From Cheiracanthium punctorium (taxonomy: Eukaryota > Arthropoda > Arachnida > Araneae > Cheiracanthiidae): a stretch of DNA of 64,000 bases. A program made the translations under genes and the position numbers. How positions within the stretch are numbered: the stretch's first letter is position 1; every line of letters starts with the position of its first letter. The stretch covers positions 1-64,000 of the forward strand of contig JAWZYV010016015.1 of NCBI GenBank assembly GCA_038373885.1, written 5' to 3'. Shown piece after piece: positions 47,501-57,470 of the stretch. The notes beneath the pieces were generated by a model. It made no database searches and was not told the DNA's origin. It saw only the letters and a list, made by a program, of their open reading frames with translations.

Positions 47501-50500
47501 ATGAAAGGCGAAAAGTTCGGAACCTACAAATAGCGTTTTTCAATTTGCAGAAAGTCCCTTAAAAACGCGCAAAAATTAAATAGCAATATCTCCGGAAATT
47601 ATCGTAGAAAATTGGTGAAAATTTATATTTAGGGTAATTTGAAGGTTTTCTTTCGTTTAATAAAGTCAAAATATGGGGTTGCTATTGAGAAAAACGAAGT
47701 TGATGCAGAATTAAATATGAAGACGGCCCCTGATGCAAATTAAATTAATAGTAAATTAAAGTACGCGTTATTTCCAAACGAATGGTATATATAACTTTAC
47801 TGTACGACGAATGACGGCGAAATAAAGAGCAAGTGGGACTTTTTTTTCCCGCAGCTGTACATAGTCATCAGATGAGTTATCTTTAACTGATTCGAAACTT
47901 TCTTCTATACACTCTTCTTGAGCATGAATCAATTTCTCATCAGTTACAAACTTCTTTTCATTCAACATATCCAATATATTATTGTACAATTCTGTGTCTA
48001 TCATCATAAATTCTTCGGATAGTGTATCAGAAGTTGGCCTTGCAATTATTATTATTATTTTTTTTGAGAAGTGAACTTTCGTAATACGCTACTCCATTTT
48101 TTAGTCACTGCGTCAAAACATCACTGTATGTACAGAACTATCAGTAGCTTTTTCATCAAAACAAAAAGAACTTGCTTGGCCTGATGGCATATTTGTAACT
48201 GTAATATAATTCTTCAAAATAAGTTTCATTGTTTAAATACGTCTATTCGAAACTTTCAATGTGATATTTTAAATTTGACAACCCATCAACAGATGGCAGG
48301 CGATTAAAAGAAATAATGTTGTTGCTGTGGCATCAAGAACGGGTGAAATTTAGAAAAGAAGTCTGTCGATTGTGACCAAGTGTGACAAAATGAAATGTAC
48401 CTTAAATAAACGAGTTTTGCAAGTGTTAAAAGGGAATTATTTTGAATGTGTAACATTCTGATTCCGAAGTAAAGATTTTGCAAGTAGAAATAAAATATAA
48501 ATAATTATAAAAAAAATCAATAAGTAGGTACTAAAAATAAATAAATAAATAATAAATGAATTAAAAAAAATAAGTAAATTATTTACTTGACTAAAAAATA
48601 AATTTATTACCAGTATTATTGTAGTTAAAAACAGAGTGAGCGGGAAAAAAAAAACGCTAGCGCAGCACGAGATTCGAATCTGGAACCCCAGAGTACAGGA
48701 ACGTCGTTCTAACCATTGCACCACGGCGCTCAATCTGGTTTGCGCGTAACTTATATTTAAAGTTTTGGTAAAGTGGTTCGAAAATTAATATTAATTTTTC
48801 TCGACTGCATTTGAGTATTGCGTCTTAGTATTTTACACGTAGTATAGTCACATGGTATGCTACCACTGTGCCTAAGATCATTGAAATCCCTTTCCCCGAG
48901 GCTGTGCCTTCTCCTTGTAAGTTCGCTTTCGCGCGTTGATCATTGAAACGCATCTCCGGAGCTCAGTGTTACTCATTGTCTTTGCAAAAAGTCGAAAGAA
49001 TAAATTAATATACGATGAAGCGATACATTTAAGAGTATTTAGGTCAAAAGCACCTCTTAGGACATTCATTGCTAGCTATTCTTGATTAAAACACTTGATT
49101 ATGCTAATATAAAAATAATTTTTACCGGGTGATAATTATCTTCTACAGGTTGCTTTCGAAGAAGTTCTTGCCGAGCCTCGGGTGAACCAGAGTCTGGATC
49201 CAATCTGGAAGTTCGCTTACGTGTTTTTTGCAGGAACAAAATTTTGGGTTTATCGAGGTCTGACTGCAGTGCTTGCTCTGCCACTTGGATTTCTTTGGGG
49301 ATTAATCTTTTCTCTACTTGCCCTTGCCAGTGTCTGGATCATAACGCCAACTCTGAGATTAATTGATGTTGTGTTGTGCATAGTTCGACGGGTAAGCTTT
49401 TTTTATACCTTAAAGTTCATGATTTACTTTACAGTTTATTTTATTATGTATTATGTAGAGAGTGAATTACCGTGAAGTACTTCTTTTTAATAGAGAATTT
49501 TTGACATGTTAGGCGCGATCCGTATCAAGCTGCCATTATAATTTGACTCGGTAGTGAAGATCCTTTCATCTTGAAAAAGACTTACACGGACTTACACAAA
49601 GTCTCCACATTAGTGTCTCAATAATTTAGTGTGCTTTGCCTTAAGAACAGACCACTTTGAAGAAGTAACGCTGTTTTTTATGCACCAGTGAATAATTTCT
49701 TATGACCTTTGGTGAAATTACTTACATAAACAAAGGTTCAATTTGTTTTCCAAAGTATGCGGGTTTTCTTTCTCAAAGAAATATTACAATATTCAATATG
49801 TAATGCGTTTCCAAAAATTTTCTAAACTTGCTGAGTGTTTTTGTAAGTTTAACATTTTCTAAAACATGGTCGGAAATTTTACTTATAATGTTGCTATTAG
49901 TTGCTTACAGCAATGCTCTTTGCATATGCCTTGTACTGCCATATTTCGGGTTAAAAATATAGTTCCCATGGCATTTAGGAATTTTCAGTAAGCTGATTAC
50001 TTCGCATTGGAAAAAATTGATAGTTTCTATTCTGGGTCTGTTTCACTGTAACCATTTCCAAGCTAAAATTCATCGCTATTGCTCACAACTTTCTCGAGCG
50101 CACTTTTGCTTTGAGATATTCATATATATTTAAAATTTCGTTTAGAGTGGTTCAGCTTAGTAGCCGTTAGGCAAGTTCTTTTAATGTCCATCCTGTAGCA
50201 ATTATGCGCAACAATATGCACAATTATCAATCAATATATTATAACTGACACGCTGAACTTACCATGACAACGGAATGAAATCTGAAAAATAAACAAATAT
50301 ATAAATAAATAAAATTACTTCTAACGCTTTTTAAAATGTCTGTTAATTTGAGCTAAAAAAATGATAAAACTCTAACGTAGGCTTAAATTCGCCCGTAAGC
50401 TTAAATTTTGGGATCGGTCTCTCTCAGGTAAAATTTCTCAGACTTGGATTACAAGTCTAGGTTCTTGGACTTTCAGAAGTGAGTCTGTACTAATCCGTGA

Positions 50501-52024
50501 CCGATTCATACAACTACGTTTCACTAATCAATTTCACATTCTATTTTTATATCGGAGGAGACTCGTTTGAAATTATGCATAAAAAAAATCTTTATCGTAA
50601 TGAACATTACTTAGTCCTGTCAGGAAGTCAGATTTTGAATGGAAAGAGCCGTTGAGCTCCGGATGATCAAAGAACACGTGCACGTTAAATCTACAGAGCC
50701 GGATGTCGTCTTGCTAGGATGTTCGGTAAATGGGAGTGGAATGCGGTGACCTAAGAATTGTTCCCTCTCTAAAGTACTCTAAATTGTGGAGAAGGGAAAT
50801 TCTTGAAGGACACCGGAAGCGGACGTTAATAGCTTCCAAGCAATCCTGCTCAGCAAGCCATCAATCCTCGGCTACCGTTAATAACAAGAAATGCGGTAAA
50901 ACTGCCTGTCAATGCAAATTCAGAGTAAATGTACCAAAAGTTTTTTTTATTTATTGCCGTCGTATTTATATTTATTCTTGTCACTCAGTGACAGCCATGT
51001 CATTAAAAAATGTCGTTTCCCATTAACTAATTAATTTTGACAATATTTTAATTGCTGCTGACTGTAAACTGGAAAATTCTGAAACCAGTGAATTAAACTT
51101 GAAAGTTTTGTCAGTATTTTACGCATAACGTCCAATAATGTATGGTGAATGAATGTTGTGTTTATGGCAGGACATTATCCTTTCATCGAATATGCTATTT
51201 TCCCAAACGATGATAAAAATGTGATGCATGAAAAGATTGCTTAGTAAAACGATCGAAGTGTGGCAATTCAATGAGTCAGTGAAGGAGAGTAAAAATTTTT
51301 ATGATCCTTTTATTACAGCGTTTTCAAATTTATTCTATTTTGCCAGCCCATTAAAGAAGCAATGAGGTATAAGATAAAGATTTATAAATACAATCCACTT
51401 CATTTGAATTAGAAATAGACGAAAATCCTGTCATCTAACACCGTGAAAATGCACTTTTTAGTAATTGCATTATATAAACCTTGATGTATCTGATTTTGTT
51501 TTGTGTAATACATGTTCATAAAATCTTCGATAACATACGCTTATTTCATGTTGTTTGAGTTGGAACAACATCATTAAGATACGATTAAAACAACTACTGT
51601 TATATACGGTAGCTGCAAGCTACCGTATTTCAACTGAAATAGCTAAAACCAAGGCCGTACCCAGGGGGCTGGACCAAGGGGCTCTGGTCCAGGGGTCCAG
51701 CCAGTCGGGGGGGGGGTCCGACCCCCCCCCGAAATTTATAATATTGTTAACAAAATAATAATGATTAAGTCTTTTTGAGAAAAATTCGGCCTTTTTCACC
51801 GTTTGGTCCCCCTCCGAAATTTTTGAACCCTCCTCGAATTTTCTTTCTGGGTACGGCCATGACTAAAACTGTTTAGTAGAATTGTTTTGCAATGCTAATA
51901 GAGGAATCCACTTCTTTTATAGGTATGGGGTGGATTGATTCGTGCGATTTTGGACCCAATATTTATGTCGGCTGGACTTCTTTGTGGAAAAGGTGAAAAG
52001 AACAACAGACACGAAGCAGTATAA
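41216..52024 (+). CDS. Cav: Caveolin (three coding exons, 215 aa)
   Basis: Coding exons 41216-41518, 49149-49391 and 51923-52024 join in phase 0 into 215 codons ending in TAA. Caveolins are hairpin membrane proteins that coat caveolae and bind cholesterol and signalling partners. Seen here: a 100-residue acidic/Ser-rich cytosolic N-terminus; FEEVLAEP at about residues 104-111, matching the family signature FEDVIAEP; a scaffolding-like segment about 118-137 (DPIWK, then KFWVYR); a hydrophobic hairpin about 138-180 with a central proline at 146; and a C-terminal part with Cys178 and Cys203 as possible acylation sites. The start is supported by an in-frame TAA 24 bp upstream within the same exon. 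Both introns are GT-AG (7.6 and 2.5 kb) and full of transposons. The protein is longer than vertebrate caveolins because of its N-terminus. The 5' UTR exon and promoter were not located. Confidence 0.9.
42405..42614 (-). repeat. tRNA-derived SINE in intron 1
   Basis: The head on the - strand has A box CATGGCACAGTGGTTATGCC and B-box-like GGGTTCGGGTCCC; the body runs to CCTAGGCAGATACCCC. Better preserved than the 15739 copy. Confidence 0.8.
42749..42773. repeat. (ATT)n microsatellite
   Basis: About eight ATT units directly after the SINE neighbourhood. Confidence 0.85.
43130..43165. repeat. piggyBac-like terminus
   Basis: TTAA at 43126-43129, then CCCTTTCAGACCTGACGTCC and an inner TCCTCGATTGAGGA palindrome. 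A similar TTAACCACCTAAGCGTGAGT with TGATCGATCA lies at 43914. No inverted partner with TTAA was found for either, so only the ends are called. Confidence 0.4.
44240..44690 (+). repeat. Composite tRNA-like SINE (+)
   Basis: Two tRNA-like heads in series: TTGGCACAGTGGTAGTTATA (about 44292) and GTGGCGAAATGGTTAGAACG (44448) with B box GTTCGAATCTC (44493). The tail is a T/ATTT-rich tract. It matches 48488-48930 in inverted orientation over the whole length. Confidence 0.75.
44743..45918 (+). mobile_element. Complete non-autonomous Helitron (family B, 1176 bp)
   Basis: It begins TCTATATAAATAAAACAGAG after A (44742) and ends GCACGCAGCTAG before T (45919). A CGTGC/GCACG hairpin (loop GAAGAACGG) lies about 3 bp before CTAG. 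The start is followed by a TCTGTCTGTCTGTG tract and TCTCGCGTAGC, seen at other Helitron starts. No Rep/helicase. It sits inside caveolin intron 1 beside the composite SINE. Confidence 0.85.
45728..45752. repeat. (GT)n tract
   Basis: A poly-T run followed by GTGTGTGTGTGTGCGTGCGT. Confidence 0.7.
45974..47857. mobile_element. 1.9-kb element with 250-bp TIRs
   Basis: CAGCTGCGG(G)AAAAAAAAGT begins each end and the arms stay alignable for about 250 bp through TTGTACT/TCGTACAG, CTCAATAGCAACCCC and CACCAATTTTC. No duplication is clear at the edges. No transposase. The interior holds a mariner-like terminus at 47084. Confidence 0.75.
47084..47120. repeat. Mariner terminus fragment
   Basis: TTGGGTCGGCAAAAAAGTAA followed by TTGCGTTTTTTA closely resembles irritans-group mariner ends. 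The second end and a transposase were not found. Confidence 0.55.
47858..48007 (-). pseudogene. Short acidic frame of unknown origin
   Basis: About 50 residues from MMIDTELYNN to SSDDYV, acidic, open up to the inverted arm of the 45974 element where it runs into the repeat. It may be a transposon ORF cut by that insertion. I do not recognise the family. Confidence 0.25.
48488..48930 (-). repeat. Composite tRNA-like SINE (-)
   Basis: The inverted copy of 44240-44690: on the - strand GAGCGCCGTGGTGCAATGG (A box region), TTCGAATCTCGTGCTGCG (B box), then a T/ATTT-rich tail; upstream it also carries the CTTAGGCACAGTGGTAGCAT head. Confidence 0.75.
49149..49391 (+). CDS. Cav: Caveolin coding exon 2 (signature, scaffold and hairpin)
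   Basis: Codes for residues 102-182. The acceptor is ttctacag at 49148 and the donor is cgg|gtaagc at 49392; the length is 81 codons, phase 0 at both ends. It carries FEEVLAEP, the scaffold-like DPIWK...FWVYR, and the intramembrane hairpin with LPLGFLWG and a VWIITP turn. This exon alone is enough to identify the family. Cys178 lies close to the membrane, where family members are palmitoylated. Confidence 0.92.
49392..51649 (+). other. Caveolin intron 2, unique part
   Basis: No element or exon recognised. The frame at 50730-51026 shows no family resemblance. A perfect 11-bp inverted repeat (ATACGGTAGCT, loop GCA) lies at 51604-51628. Confidence 0.5.
51650..51861. mobile_element. hAT-type MITE just before caveolin exon 3
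   Basis: CAAGGCCGTACCCAGG and the inverted right end CATGGCCGTACCCAGA; flanks GCTAAAAC (51642-51649) and ACTAAAAC (51862-51869) agree at 7 of 8. It is the same family as 24723-24887. Poly-G then poly-C runs lie at 51706-51730. Confidence 0.8.
51923..52024 (+). CDS. Cav: Caveolin coding exon 3 (C-terminus)
   Basis: Codes for 33 residues (183-215) and TAA. The acceptor is cttcttttatag ending at 51922. The sequence VWGGLIRAILDPIF aligns with the conserved C-terminal segment of caveolins that contains DPLFEA; the last 12 residues are polar and basic (GKGEKNNRH). A hAT-type MITE ends only 62 bp before the exon, so the branch point and polypyrimidine tract lie in a very short stretch between the two. 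Confidence 0.85.
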   Translation, partial: VWGGLIRAILDPIFMSAGLLCGKGEKNNRHEAV

Positions 52025-55000
52025 CTTACGCATGATGTGACGATGGTGTTTTTTGTTTTAGTGGTATTATGTATTTATTTACTGGGTGATGCTATGGATT
52101 TCAGTAATAAGCAAACTATGCTTTGTGAAACGCAATGTTAACAATGAATACTTGTAAGATGCAGTGCTTATATCTATATGATGCAGATTTTTCTTTTGTG
52201 TTGCATTTTTCATCAGATTAAAAATTTGATGAATGAAGCTGCACAGCGTAATATGGAACCTAAAAGCAGGTAAAGATGAGTTGAAATCTGTATTATATAC
52301 ATATGTATTGCAAATTTACAAAGGATTGTGCACTATTATTATTATTAAGGTTACTTTCTTAACGCAAAGAACTCTTCTTTTAAATGGTAAAAATACTATC
52401 TTATTTTATACTCATCAATAGACGTGCCAACATAATTTCCAACAAAGTAGTATACAATGTTTGGTAATTAGTCTTCATGTTCATTTTGTAATTAAAATGA
52501 TTTACTGTATTAATAATTTAAAACTGTTTTTTTAAGAAGTAGAGAATGTAACGTGTAATTATCGGGAAATGTCTGATATATGAATCTAAGTTTATAACGT
52601 TATTCATTTATCAATTGGCAAATGAAGTTATTTTTGTTTAATGGAACTCATAAATGTTCTATGAAAAGTATATTGCTCTATCTGAAAATGATCAGATAAA
52701 ATTTTTCACACATATAAGGACTTATTGAGCTTCACGAAATTCAATTTAAGAATTCAGATTTTTAGTAATAAACTGGGTTCTGACTGCAAAATTCTATTCT
52801 GGTGAGAATAAAACATATGATCCTATTTCAGATAAGGGCAGGTGCTAGTAAATACCTCCACCTAATATTGCTTGCCTGCTGCCTAGAAATATGAATTGCT
52901 TTCATACTCGGTTTGCGAGAACACATCGGAAATTGTTTACACTTACCACCCAGATACACACAGCCATGTCTGAATTACGAAATTAGACGTCTTTTGCGTA
53001 GTATGATTAAATTCACTAACATAACCAAAGAAGCTATGGCTTAAGCATTATCTTATTGTCATACTGCGTCGCCTATTCACTGCCACTATTACCATACTAC
53101 ATTAAAAGTACCGGGTGCATCATAAATTAACTGAAACTTTAAAAAATCATTCTAAAAGAGAAATCGTAACTGCGTGGATGCTTTTTTTAACCATTAAAAG
53201 ACAAATTAGTCTAAAACGTTACTTATAGAGTGTGCTTATAAGCTAAAAGGCGGTGAGCAGAGTGTGTTTCTTTTATATCTTCTACATTTTTATGCCAAGT
53301 GTTTTCGAAATGACCGTCGCCACTTTATCTAACAGAACTGAGTCAAGTCTAAGCGCTCGTAATGGCTGCATACAGCATGTATGAAATGAAACTGTAAAAA
53401 ATACTGATGAAATGAATTTTTTTAGCCCCTCTAAAGTGAAAAGTGAAGAATTGTACGCATCCAGTTTTAAAAATCCTTAAGGTCAGAACTCTATCGGTGT
53501 AAGGTCGGATGACATAGCTCTCAACAATTCCGGAATATAAATAACCACTTTTGTTAACAGTAGTTCTAGGACAAAAGTTTTTGCGTTAAAACATAGCAAA
53601 ATTTCTGAGTTTATGGAGGGCGTGGTTACCAAATTGAAACAATAATAAAATAATATACTGTTTTTAAAAAGTGGCTAATTATATTATGGAATTGTTGGCA
53701 GCTATGGGATGATCATGAAAGGCAGGGAAGCTACATCTTCGACAGATACCTCGACTCAGCTTCACTAAATTGTAGTTACATAATACAGCTTTACTATCGA
53801 TAATTTATCACGTGAGAAGATGCAGTGGTTGCAACCGTTAATTTTTCACCGACTAAAAGAATCTACTTACGGGATGTCTTTTACAGAAAGTCTTTCACAG
53901 AGATTTGGGGACTGTATTCGTAAGATCGTCTTCTACGTATGAATTTCGGTAAATAAGTATTTTTGGAAGTTAAAAAAAATCTAAAATCCAGGTTAACAGT
54001 CTTTTGCAAACTGCACTTCTTTTTCACTTCTTTTCTTTTTTAATGATTTAAAAAAGTTTTCACGAATTCATAATGCACCCATAATTAAGCCTGGATGAAC
54101 TTTTATTTCTGCTAAAAGAAGAATAAGCATATTTTTGCTCATAAATTTAAGCCATATATTTTTTATTTAGATCCTGCTGTGAAAACCCTTCCGAGTTGTA
54201 GGCGTCAAATACTCAGAAAATAATATCACTTCTCTTTGTGTACCGCTTTTTAAAGCCCACCTCATGAGCAAAGAGAAATGCAGACAACATCACATTTAAT
54301 AATGATAAAATCTATGCAACATCTTTTTAAATATTTTTCTGCTTATATTTGTAGTTGAAAAAAGTTTTAGTTAAAATTATATTTAAATATAATGGCATTG
54401 ATTATTTAATGTAAACAATAAAAAAACTATACACAGAAGCATTAAAAAATAGTTGTAGACTAGAGTAGTAAAATGTATCATAAGAAAATAGTTATTTTTG
54501 ATTAAAAAAATATTTTTTTAATTTTTTTTTTTTAATTTTTTGCAAAGTTAGCAGTTTCAAAATCATTTAAGCAAGGAGAATATTTTATGAACTGTTAAAT
54601 GATAATTTCAATGAATAATGCATGCTTCAGTTTTTTCTTTTTTCTTGAATTTTCGAAAACACTTGTGTAAATTACTTAATAATGTTACACTGTTGAATTC
54701 CATTTTAAATCATTATGTGTAGTGCACCTATAAAGGAGAGGCCAGAATGTTGGATGATTCATTCAAAATAGTTAGCCGTCTATTTAGCCGTCCCCTCCTG
54801 GAAATATATTCTGAAGTTTATGTCCGTTCACTGTTGTTCCACAATAATATTGTGTGACTAATTAGAAAACACCGAAAAATAATATTGGCACTAAACAGTA
54901 GTATGACTTTTACTAAAAACGTATATTTTAAACGCGTAGCAAGAAAGCTATTTACTTAATTTAAATCTAAAAATGATTTTAAATTAAGTGAAAAAGAGTA

Positions 55001-57424
55001 AATTGCATTTAGATTTAACAGTATTTATTAGAAGTCCTGATAAATTTACGAATTTTCAAACCTTTTAAAAAGATAGTTCATATTTATTAAACAATCGTTA
55101 ATCGACAAGTTAGTTAAGACAAATTTAAAGAAAAACGCGCTATTATGAAAAAGGGACCACTTTTAAAATTTATTCATGTAAATTGAATTGTGTGTGCTAC
55201 AAGAAACCAATTTAATTTATCAACATTTATGAAATCCATAAAAATATTTGTTGTGGACAGAGAAATTGATTATTGAGCGAACTGTAATTCAGACAAAATT
55301 TTTAAACCAAAGTATAAAAAAGTTCTAAAATATCTTACTACGTTATTTGTTGTTAATAATTTTTTATCTATATGTCTCTTTTAAAGAGATTGGTTTACAA
55401 AGATAAGCTACAATTTTGTGAGAAAAAGTTTTATACACCCATTAAAAAGTGAATGTATTTTGTAATAATTTAAGTGTTACATTTAGCTAAAAATGTATTT
55501 ATAAAATCCTTATTGAAAGTTACATAAAGTAATCCATGCATCATTGCTCACCATTTTAAAATATATTTCTATTTAAATGCAAAAGATTATTTCCACTTCA
55601 GATCCAAACAATAACTTTTTGCTGATACTTCTTCTTAAAGATAATAATTAAAATGTGTGAAATTATAATTAAAAGGAAAACTTAACATTACTTTAAGAAA
55701 GTATTCTGAAATTACACTTACATTTAAAAGTTATTTATGTGATTTGGGTATAGTTTTTTTTTTACAGTATTTTAAGTGTAACAGTGTTAATAATGTTTTA
55801 AATATTTAATACTGGTGAAAATTTAAAAAAATTAATTATTGAATTATTGAAAACTGTTGGAGAATAATTTGAGAGTTTACAGCTATATTTATATACATTA
55901 CAAAATATTTTACTATAATATAAGTTTTGACAATGTCAAATTTGCGTAATACTTCAATTTAAATATTCTTAAATACTGACTTGCTACGGCATAGTACTGA
56001 AAATGCAGTGCTCTACAGCTTTAATATCTGTTCATTATTAATACCCATTTTACTAAATAACACCTTTTGACTGAAAGTAATACCATATAATTATTTAATG
56101 TATCAGTTAAACTATATTCTAATATTTATTTGTGAAATGTTTCATATTTCTGTGAACAGCGTTACAAAATGCTAAAATAAATTCACACAAAATACCATTA
56201 CACTTTATAATGTATAACCAAAGGAAAGCAAAACTTTTTTGACAAAGAAAAACTTACTTGTCATTCAGTGTAATCATTATTACATTGCTAGTGTGTGGAA
56301 ATTATCTTTTGTATGAAGGCTTTACATTCCATTTATTGATAAAACGATATTCCATATTTGCCGAATACGGTAATGTTGTTTGCACGTGACTGATAGTTTA
56401 AAACCCTTGAGAAATTAACAAATACTCACAGACTGAGTTTAACGAAATGTGTGATATTCATAGTGGTTTCTATTTTGTAAACATATTTTTGATTAAGTAC
56501 ATATTTAATTCATTGACTTTTTAAAATTCGTGGATAGTTTCCTCACTATGCATTTATTCATACTTTTAAAGTCATATATAGCTTCAAGCAGTTTGCACGA
56601 AAATGAAGATTTTTTGAAAAAAGTATTTCATACTGATTACATAAACTTTTGATCTCCCTTTTCTTCCTATATGTCCTATGAATTTCAGTATTTGTGTCAT
56701 TGCATTGTTGTAAAAAATAATGTTATATGCTAAGCTTGTAAAATATTTCGGGATAATCTTTCAAGTATTGTTACAGAAAGATTTGTTATGTATTACAAAT
56801 TTTGATGACTAATAATTGTTCATATAGAATATATTATTCTATGCTTGTTGGTGTAGTCTCTCAAATCAAATTTGATAATTTGGGTTGATGCAGACAAGAG
56901 TTTTTTGAAATGCTTCTCGAGGGACTTTAGAATCTATTCTTAAAAAGTTCACAACTTTCCATAAAAATATTTAAAAAGAGCCCCAAAACAAATCTATCAA
57001 AATAAATATCTAAATTTCATTTGTAAGTCATTCGATAAATCCTCTAAATGCAGGAAGTTTTCATGTGCTTGAAGACTAGGGAAACAGTTACTACCTAAAA
57101 ATTTGTGATTGGTAACGTATTTGGGGTTGGTAACATATAAAACAAACACCGACTCTTATAAATCAACTTATGTCATTTTCAACCCTTCAGCCGTAGTGTG
57201 TCAGATAATATAGGGCTGACTATTTAATTACATTCACACCATTCTTTAAATCAAAGATTTAATGAAATTAAAAGTGATGTTTGATTGTATTTTTTAAATT
57301 CCCAGCGACTCTGGTCTATTTATATAATACAATTAAAAGATCTTATATTAAAGAAACGTCAACCAACTGAAAAATGGAGCTTATGCTGAGCAATAAATAA
57401 AGAAAACACGGATTATAAAAAGGT

Positions 57425-57470
<46 letters not shown>

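Larger units (their letters stand above)
41519..49148 (+). other. Caveolin intron 1
   Basis: 7.6 kb, GT-AG. It contains a SINE (42405-42614), an inverted pair of composite SINEs (44240 and 48930), a complete Helitron (44743-45918), a long-TIR element (45974-47857) and piggyBac-type ends at 43130 and 43917. 41570-42400, 43200-43900 and 48940-49148 show nothing else. Confidence 0.75.

Noticed and set aside
50730..51026. A 98-codon frame in caveolin intron 2
   Set aside because: No family resemblance, no splice signals that would join it to the caveolin frame, and composition like chance AT-rich sequence.
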